Positions 6,425-11,365 of a stretch of DNA of 11,365 nucleotides are shown piece after piece. The stretch comes from Cephalothrix spiralis. Its lineage: Eukaryota; Nemertea; Palaeonemertea; Archinemertea; Cephalotrichidae. Position numbers and translations under genes: made by a program. Numbering within the stretch: the first letter of the stretch is position 1; the number at the start of each line of letters is the position of its first letter. Where the stretch lies: NCBI GenBank assembly GCA_032353305.1, contig JAUCNG010375261.1, positions 1 to 11,365 on the forward strand, in the 5' to 3' direction. The notes beneath the pieces were generated by a model. That model worked only from the letters and a program-made list of their open reading frames with translations. It was not told the origin of the DNA and searched no databases.

Positions 6425-9400
6425 GTAAGTATATTCCTTTTACCTCTATATAGGCTCATTGCCCCTGGCAAAACTGATAAAAATAGCTCATCCTATTGAG
6501 TTGTAATTGGAAGTCGTTGTTTTTGGCAGCATTGAATTTTGTATACGGCTACCGCTAAGTACGTGTTTCACGATAACTTTAAACATCGAATAAGCCGTAC
6601 TTTTTTTCCGTAGAATTATAATAGATTTTTTCTTCTTAACATCGTCTATGATTGAAACAGCATATTAAAGTTGCAAAAAATCGTAAACAATAATATTAGA
6701 ACAATAGATTCTAGATTGATTATAAAATTAGTCCTTATCATCAATTATACTGGCCAAAAAGTTATGCTGAGCTTTTAACGTACTAATTGCCAAGATGAAG
6801 CAAATAACTATAATTTTTGATGTCATATTAGGGAAGGGAACCAGTCTTAAAATGCCCATTAAGACTGATGTAATGCCCCGATTGTCTGCAACTTTAATAG
6901 ACTTTTATACCCTTCTGAATGTTTTTTATGTATACAATCTCAGAAGCTTCAAAATATATTGAAAGGTTTATAATGATGATTGCTTATTGTATTTTTCAAA
7001 ATTTGTTATAGATTACCCACATTTCAAAACAACACAATTGATTATCGACTAATGCCATCTATTGGTAATGGTCAGCTTGGTCACGTGATATACAGTGATA
7101 CCATCTATTTAGCTGGTGTTTATAGTGGAAGAGGACCCGATACTCATAGAGCACGAATTCCGGCTTTCACTAGTTTCACTTTGAAGAGTGAGCGGATTCC
7201 TGAAACGGATATGAAGCGGACTTTTCGCCTCGATGTGGAAAACGGTAGGTATCATCAGTTGCAACAGACAACAGTTCCTTCTTCAGAAAGTATAAAGGCT
7301 GCAACATGAGTCTTGTAGTCTCGTCCCGGGTGCAGGGCTCTTTTACGAGTGTCCATGAAATGTTCTCATACATATACATATACTAAGCCTAGGAAATTGC
7401 GTTTGATTTTGCATCCTCACAAACCAAGTCTTGGGCATTCGGTTTTGGCTCGAATTGAAACAATTGTTGCGCGGTGGGAATCATCACGATATCTTAGGAA
7501 CGGTGCAACTACCAACTAAGCTTTCCTAGCGGACTTTGTTATTCATGGGTACTTGGTAGGCCTACCCTTTTCTATTTTCTGCATTTTCAATGTTAACATA
7601 TCTATCTAGTATGATCAGTAATATGTCTATGGTCCAAAAACATCTAGAGATTTCCTATATTTTAAAGAATTTTGTAAATTCCCCGATTTGCAAACGGATT
7701 TGATTAGCTCTTTTTATTGTGCATCCGAAGACATTCGGAAAGAATGACTTCACGTGCGATTTCAATCGAGACTCTTTTAAACATGTTTATTATTACCCGA
7801 TGATGACTCCCGTTCAATTCGAAATCGAACAGGGTGACCAATGACCTGGAAAACAAGGAAAAGTCAGGGAAAAAAATTTGGTTCAAAATTTTCAAATTTT
7901 GATGAAAGTCAGGGAAAAGTCAGAGAAATTTATTCCTGAGAATTAGTTCATGACAAATAATTTGTCGTGAAATACATTTTGATGAAAAATATATATGTCG
8001 CGAAAGACAATTTCATGGCAAATATTTTGTCGGTTGGTCAGGGAAAATTTTTTGAAATGGTCAGGGATTTCAGGGAAAAGTCAGGGAATTTTAAAATTCA
8101 AAAATACTGGTCACCCTGTCGAAGTACAATGTACTCAGTGCGATTATACTATATCAATGTGCACTGAATGCAGTTTAAATAAATAATTTGATTTCAGGTT
8201 TTTTCCAAGAGCAAATCGATATACAGAAATCAGCTATCAGAATATACCATACATATTATGCGCATGCGCTCCCTCAATATCGATCAATTATGGTTGCTGA
8301 GACGAAAATTGAGAGAACTAATCCTGGTGCACAAGGACTATCAAGATTTACCATCGATGTTGATGAAAAAAGGGGAAACGATAGCAAAGATTTTGAAAAG
8401 CCGTCAAATGCTTATGACCCTGCAAAATACTATTGGTAAGTATTGGAACATATCTTTACCTCCATTTAAAATATGCACTAGTCAATTAAATGATCCACAA
8501 AAATAGCGCATGTTAGCGCGCTAGCAGCACTAGGATCGAACAAAAATGAATAAACTGCACTTTGCTCTGAGAGCGCAATGTAACGGGCACACTTTTGATC
8601 CCTTTCCTATGCTGAGAATCCTCAAAAGATTTGGAAAACAAAGACTCGCTCAGTCATAAGTGATCTTAAATGAGACGACCCATTTGTCCGCTAGAAAACT
8701 AACCCGTGCATGTACATTTTTAACTGCGACCCAATTACCTCCACTAGTGATCATGAACAGTTGCTCATAGTGGCAGCTCTATACAAGTTGTCATTTTGTT
8801 GTTGTTGCTCGTAGCAGGTTAGGATTAGGATATATACCACCTTAATTTTCTAGGCACTACACAGCCCGTGTTAAGGTATCTGAAACTACAGAATCTGAAA
8901 GACCAACAATACACGCCTTCTACAGTGACTCCTTGAAAAGTATAACATTAGAAGATGATCGCAATGATCGCACATCATATGAATTATTGTCCATCGATAC
9001 GGATGAAGCTGCTGCATCAAGGATGTTTGATGAAGCAAAAAGTGAGTATTTTAAGCCTCTACACTAAGCCCTGCGACTTTTTGAATGGTTCACGATATAC
9101 AAGTTTATACCATTTGTCCACTTGTTCGGGAACCGTGGTCCTACCGCAAATATCGGCTCATTCTCCAAATCAGAGTTTGTATTTTGAAATCGGCTTCTCT
9201 GAAAAATAACTCTGCTCCTCTTTGAAAATTTACACGCTGATATTGATAATGTGATTTGCTAGGCCTAACATTTCAATCGACACAATATTAATACAATCAA
9301 TTACGCGCATGTTGGAATAGCGTCAAGTAAGTGAATTATTTCAAGATGAAATCGGAACTGTCATAAGGACAAGGCTACAACTTGTTATTACAACAAAAAA

Positions 9401-10101
9401 CCACTGACACAGGAACAATATTAAGCATCAAAATTTACGTATATTCTTTACTTCGTCAGTGATGATTATCATTATTTTTTCCGCGCTACAAGTTGTATCG
9501 TACTATTATACGCGCGCCCGTTACACATCGATATAGCATTTGTTTTGGCTGAATTATAGTTAACACTCTCGCTTCCAATTATATGATTTCGACAGATTTT
9601 TTCTTAAGAAAATTATCAATAGCTTCGTAGCTAATGATTACTTTCGAAGAAAAACTTTATTTACAATAATTCTGTATTTGTGCTCTTTTAGTTTAACTTA
9701 ATTTGATTAGTGTACACTTTTGCCACTACTATACGATAGTTTATACCTTTAAGATATTATACTGATATTGGACAATATCTGTTATATCGACAAAATATCA
9801 CAGGTTTTATAGCCCTATCCTATTTTTAAGATCAGCCGTTGCTAATAAATCTCCTCATTTCGTTGATAAAACATGTTATATCAGATACAAATAGAGTATT
9901 TGTTGCGATGTCATTTCTAATCCCCTCATATTACATTTACAGTTAATAAGAGAAATCTTTTCAAACTGCACACAGACGCTTGGAATAAAAGATGGCGTGA
10001 AGGTCAGGTGCTGGTAACTGGTGACCTGAATCTTCAGAAAATGGCATATTCAAGCTTATACTACTTCTACAGTTCATTGCCAGCATCGGACATCACTGCA
10101 G
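6294..10101 (+). CDS. PGGHG: PGGHG/ATHL1-like glycoside hydrolase (protein-glucosylgalactosylhydroxylysine glucosidase family), exons 1-5, 3' part missing
   Basis: Known members remove glucose from the Glc-Gal-hydroxylysine disaccharide of collagen-like proteins and belong to the GH65-like hydrolases. Five exons (6294-6424, 7012-7244, 8198-8435, 8854-9041, 9943-10101) join in frame across GT-AG introns to give about 316 residues. Residues 1-24 look like a signal peptide (MLLR, hydrophobic core, ARA|E cleavage motif) and N50-N-T is a glycosylation sequon. Residues ~53-94 carry the family's N-terminal signature: GNGQLG (62-67), LAGVYSG (77-83) and DTHRARIP (87-94). Then FRLDVENGFF and Y-H-T-YYAHALPQ follow the beta-sandwich domain. 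Residues ~265-316 (LHTDAWNKRW, then SSLYYFYSSLP) match the linker and first helix before the (alpha/alpha)6 barrel. The catalytic barrel (family length is about 700-750 residues) lies past the right edge. Gene symbol by homology only. Confidence 0.88.
6425..7011 (+). other. Intron 1 (587 nt, phase 2)
   Basis: GT-AG boundaries are GTAAGT and ATTTGTTATAG. It contains GGCAAAACTGATAAAA at 6467-6482, a 16-mer also present at 582-597, each copy preceded by ATTGCC within a few bases; this suggests a shared small repeat. Nothing else is recognisable. Confidence 0.75.
7012..7244 (+). CDS. PGGHG: PGGHG-like exon 2: start of N-terminal domain
   Basis: The exon is 233 nt, enters at phase 2 (GG|A, Gly44) and leaves one base into Gly122 at AACG|GTAGGT. 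It encodes residues 45-121 and holds the most diagnostic motifs of the gene: IGNGQLG, DTIYLAGVYSG and GPDTHRARIPAF, followed by TFRLDVEN at the end. The frame stays open into the intron as far as 7309, but family alignment places the end at VEN-G, continued by exon 3. Confidence 0.9.
7245..8197 (+). other. Intron 2 (953 nt, phase 1) carrying a MITE
   Basis: Boundaries are GTAGGT and TTTGATTTCAG. The element at 7830-8118 accounts for about 30 percent of it. The part from 7310 to 7824 shows no gene or repeat that I can recognise. Confidence 0.75.
7830..8118. mobile_element. CAGGG-ended MITE, 289 bp, with 5-bp target duplication (hAT5-like?)
   Basis: The ends are CAGGGTGACCA (7830-7840) and TGGTCACCCTG (8108-8118), perfect 11-bp inverted repeats. 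TCGAA lies immediately on both sides (7825-7829 and 8119-8123), a clean 5-bp target duplication. Subterminal runs of GTCAGGGAAAA recur at least five times (about 7863-7925 and 8037-8090), with imperfect inverted pairing (CAGGGAAAAAAATTT, CAGGGAAAATTTTTT). CAGGG ends are common in hAT elements, and a 5-bp duplication fits the hAT5 group, but classification without a database comparison is tentative. It has no transposase. Confidence 0.85.
8198..8435 (+). CDS. PGGHG: PGGHG-like exon 3
   Basis: The exon is 238 nt, joins exon 2 as Gly122 (G|GT) and ends two bases into Trp201 at TATTG|GTAAGT. It encodes residues 123-200. The start, FFQEQIDIQ, then YHTYYAHALPQYRSIM, corresponds to the family stretch where a short Gly-aromatic turn is followed by strands with a conserved H..LPH/Q. 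The second half (from about residue 145 to 195) is charged and likely variable. It ends in AYDPAKYY, continuing as WHYTARV in exon 4. Confidence 0.88.
8436..8853 (+). other. Intron 3 (418 nt, phase 2)
   Basis: Boundaries are GTAAGT and TTAATTTTCTAG. A short GC palindrome (TAGCGCGCTA) lies at 8514-8523. No other structure is seen. Confidence 0.75.
8854..9041 (+). CDS. PGGHG: PGGHG-like exon 4
   Basis: The exon is 188 nt, completes Trp201 with its first G and ends one base into Ile264 at AAAA|GTGAGT. It encodes HYTARVKVSETTE, then a strand-rich stretch, then SYELLSIDTDEAAASRMFDEAK (as two adjoining motifs SYELLSIDT and DEAAASRMFDEA). The latter matches the family position where a conserved strand is followed by the acidic, alanine-rich helix that leads toward the barrel. 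Similarity is weaker than in exon 2 or 5, but phase and order agree. Confidence 0.82.
9042..9942 (+). other. Intron 4 (901 nt, phase 1)
   Basis: Boundaries are GTGAGT and TTACATTTACAG. A loose inverted-repeat pair is present: TACAACTTGT at 9376-9385 with ACAAGTTGTA at 9488-9497, and CACTGAC at 9402-9408 with GTCAGTG at 9455-9461. It may be a decayed small element. The remainder is plain AT-rich sequence. Confidence 0.7.
9943..10101 (+). CDS. PGGHG: PGGHG-like exon 5: linker and first barrel helix
   Basis: The exon is 159 nt, completes Ile264 (A|TT) and ends one base into residue 317 at GCAG|GTAAGG. It encodes residues 265-316. LFKLHTDAWNKRWREGQV, with two tryptophans four residues apart, followed by DLNLQKMAYSSLYYFYSSLP, is the second most diagnostic stretch of the family: the AW...W linker helix and the SLYYLLS.LP helix. 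The next expected family segment (the GLSPGGL-type and W-G-H-FWD-type motifs) is not found in the remaining 1.26 kb, so exon 6 lies beyond the window. Confidence 0.9.
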
Positions 10102-10171
10102 GTAAGGTGTGCTTGAATCACATGTATTTAACATCTGTGGTCTTTTTTACATCGTCTATAATCTATACGCG

Positions 10172-10318
10172 GTGATTTGAATTACCCGGTAGCGTCATCC
10201 AATCAAATCACACTAAAAATATACCGTGACATGAATATATGCATGAAAGTTATACTATATTGCGGATTTCTTCATATAATATAAGTTTCATGCATATTTA
10301 TGAGCCAAATACGTCACG
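10172..10318. repeat. Inverted-repeat hairpin element
   Basis: An imperfect stem pairs about 10237-10260 (ATATGCATGAAAGTTATA..) with about 10273-10299 (TATAAGTTTCATGCATATTT). Further out, CGTGAC at 10225-10230 pairs with GTCACG at 10313-10318. Just upstream is a separate 9-bp stem, GTGATTTGA (10172-10180) with TCAAATCAC (10203-10211). This looks like a small palindromic MITE or a remnant of one; no target duplication is clear. Confidence 0.5.
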
Positions 10319-10715
10319 CGAAAGTAACAATCTGTCAATAAAATAACATAAAAGCTCGAGTCCGGTCAACTGCACGTAAATCACAAATCGACCTTGAACT
10401 TGCCAAATAGGCCCTACTATTTGCTCATAATTTAATATATTAAATGATTTTAAAAAGACATTATTAAATGAGCTTTAAAAGATGTTAAATACAAGGAATA
10501 TTACATACCTTTGTCTCCGGGTATGTACCTTATAATTATATAATACAGCGTAAAATTAAAACAGCTAGATTACCTCAAATTTTGATCGAGAGGGCCATAA
10601 TTCTTTTTATGAGATAGCATATTTTGAAAGGCTAATGCTAATAATTGCAAGTTTAGAATTCCGTGCTTTGCCAATCTGATTGAGCCTATTCCTACTAAAC
10701 TGGTGGTACAATATA

Positions 10716-10770
10716 GTGCTAAATTCTAATCCGCAATATAATTTAGCACGGTCAATCAAAATACGCATTA
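10716..10770 (+). repeat. Interspersed repeat, copy B (stem-loop core)
   Basis: The core at 10716-10749 has complementary ends (GTGCTAAATT and AATTTAGCAC) and matches copy A at 1381-1414 at 30 of 34 positions. The context after the core (CGG, then CGCATT) is shared too. Two copies in 11 kb suggest a family present many times in the genome. Confidence 0.6.
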
Positions 10771-10804
10771 ATCAGGGTAAAGAAGCGGGGCTGGAAGGAT
10801 TTTA

Positions 10805-11013
10805 CGTAAACCGTAAATCAGCTACGTAAACGTAAAAGTGCTAAAAATGATCGCAAAACGTAAATTAATGATTTGGAAAGTAATAATCATAAGCCGTAAT
10901 CGACTAAAGTCTCGTTATCGTAAAGCGTAACAAGCTATTGATATGAAATTCCGTTATTCAATATAATTGTAAACCGTAATCGTAATAGTAATATATCATG
11001 GCGTAAAACGTAA
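10805..11013 (+). repeat. Cluster of twelve CGTAA motifs
   Basis: CGTAA begins at 10805, 10812, 10825, 10831, 10859, 10895, 10919, 10926, 10975, 10981, 11002 and 11009, twelve times in 209 bases, mostly as CGTAAA or CCGTAAT. The opposite-strand form TTACG is almost absent. Spacing is irregular, so this is not a simple tandem repeat. It may be a decayed short tandem or subterminal repeat of a transposon, or a clustered binding site. Confidence 0.7.
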
Positions 11014-11094
11014 ATTGGTTATCGAAAACTGCAATTACATGTTTGTTTATGTTTTTTGTAAAGTATCATGCACTTCAGTTAGAGGATCACTCTC

Positions 11095-11365
11095 ATCCAG
11101 CGGCGGATCCTCAGATTTTTGCACAACTCAGAAGTGCAGCAAGATTAAAATGCACAAAAAAACAGTTGCCCGTTATGATCGCCGGAGGCCGGGGCGAGCG
11201 CAAGCGGCCGCGTCCGGGGCAATCGCTAGGAGGGCGCAGCTCAAGGGCCCCGGTGGGTTAAGGGGCGAAGCCTCCGCGATTTTTTGGGGTTTTAAGGGTA
11301 CCTAAAACAGCCAAAGCATGCATTTTGGAGCCCCAAATATTTTTGATATTTAGCCAACGAATTTA
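11095..11365. repeat. GC/CpG-rich repeat-like block, truncated by the window edge
   Basis: From about CCAGCGGCGGATCC (11098) and most strongly over 11178-11280, base composition changes abruptly to G+C- and CpG-rich (GCCGGAGGCCGGGGCGAGCG, AAGGGGCGAAGCCTCCGCG), then returns to AT-rich at GATTTTTTGGGG. The inverted GGGGCGAAGCCTC-type core and GGCGGATCC resemble end regions of interspersed transposons seen in invertebrate genomes. The element cannot be classified, because its far end is outside the window. Confidence 0.45.

Larger units (their letters stand above)
10102..11365 (+). other. Intron 5, incomplete, rich in repeats
   Basis: It begins at GTAAGG and continues past the right edge. It holds the hairpin element at 10172-10318, repeat copy B at 10716, the CGTAA cluster and the GC-rich block. 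The open frames near 11015-11305 fall in the GC-rich repeat-like block and do not resemble the family, so I do not treat them as exons. Between 10320 and 10700 nothing is recognisable. Confidence 0.7.

Noticed and set aside
7245-7309. Read-through of exon 2 to a stop at 7307-7309 as an alternative C-terminus
   Set aside because: The family alignment continues without a gap from VEN-G into exon 3, and the donor G|GTAGGT is good. Read-through would give a truncated protein without a barrel.
7967-8186. Two overlapping plus-strand open frames in intron 2
   Set aside because: Both lie mostly inside the MITE at 7830-8118 and encode only its GTCAGGGAAAA repeats.
8259-8269. TGCGCATGCGC, identical to an NRF-1-type binding palindrome
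   Set aside because: It lies in exon 3 and encodes the conserved Tyr-Ala-His-Ala-Leu stretch, so coding use explains it.
11015-11305. 96- and 72-residue plus-strand open frames as exon 6 of the PGGHG-like gene
   Set aside because: They lack the expected GLSPGGL- and WGH-type motifs and lie in a CpG-rich repeat-like block whose Arg/Gly/Ala content follows from base composition.

Overview
This window looks like nuclear DNA from an invertebrate animal. It is AT-rich, has short coding islands bounded by GT-AG splice sites, and carries several small non-autonomous DNA transposons. There are no operons, ribosome binding sites, CRISPR arrays or tRNA genes. The one recognisable gene has its nearest relatives among animal PGGHG (ATHL1) proteins. 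Introns of 0.4-1 kb, a splice acceptor only 9 nt before the start codon and the mix of small repeats would fit a marine invertebrate such as a tunicate, but the sequence does not fix the species.

Layout. Positions 1-1340 hold a tentative 3' end of an unidentified plus-strand gene: a last coding exon at 712-914 ending in a hydrophobic, GPI-signal-like tail, a possible exon before it, a possible poly(A) signal at 1277, and a degenerate 48-bp tandem repeat. Positions 1380-5200 are intergenic and hold three or four transposon-like elements: a 0.93-kb element with ~80-bp inverted ends (1721-2653), a PIF/Harbinger-type MITE with a perfect 32-bp hairpin (3659-3825) and a mariner-type MITE (4192-4449), plus a two-copy 48-bp repeat (5090-5199). 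Positions 5200-6284 are the upstream region of the main gene and include a candidate 5'-UTR splice donor at 5322.

From 6285 to 10101 lie the first five coding exons of a PGGHG-like glycoside hydrolase (GH65-like), about 316 residues. They encode a predicted signal peptide, the N-terminal beta-sandwich domain and the linker leading to the (alpha/alpha)6 barrel. The catalytic barrel lies beyond the window. Intron 2 contains a 289-bp CAGGG-ended MITE with a 5-bp target duplication.

From 10102 to the end is the start of intron 5. It is packed with repeats: a hairpin element, a second copy of a repeat also found at 1381, twelve copies of CGTAA in about 210 bp on one strand, and a GC/CpG-rich repeat-like block cut by the window edge.

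I see no evidence for a new multi-gene system. The points most worth a second look are the secretory signal on the PGGHG homologue, the acceptor and overlapping uORF at its start, the CGTAA cluster and the perfect Harbinger hairpin.
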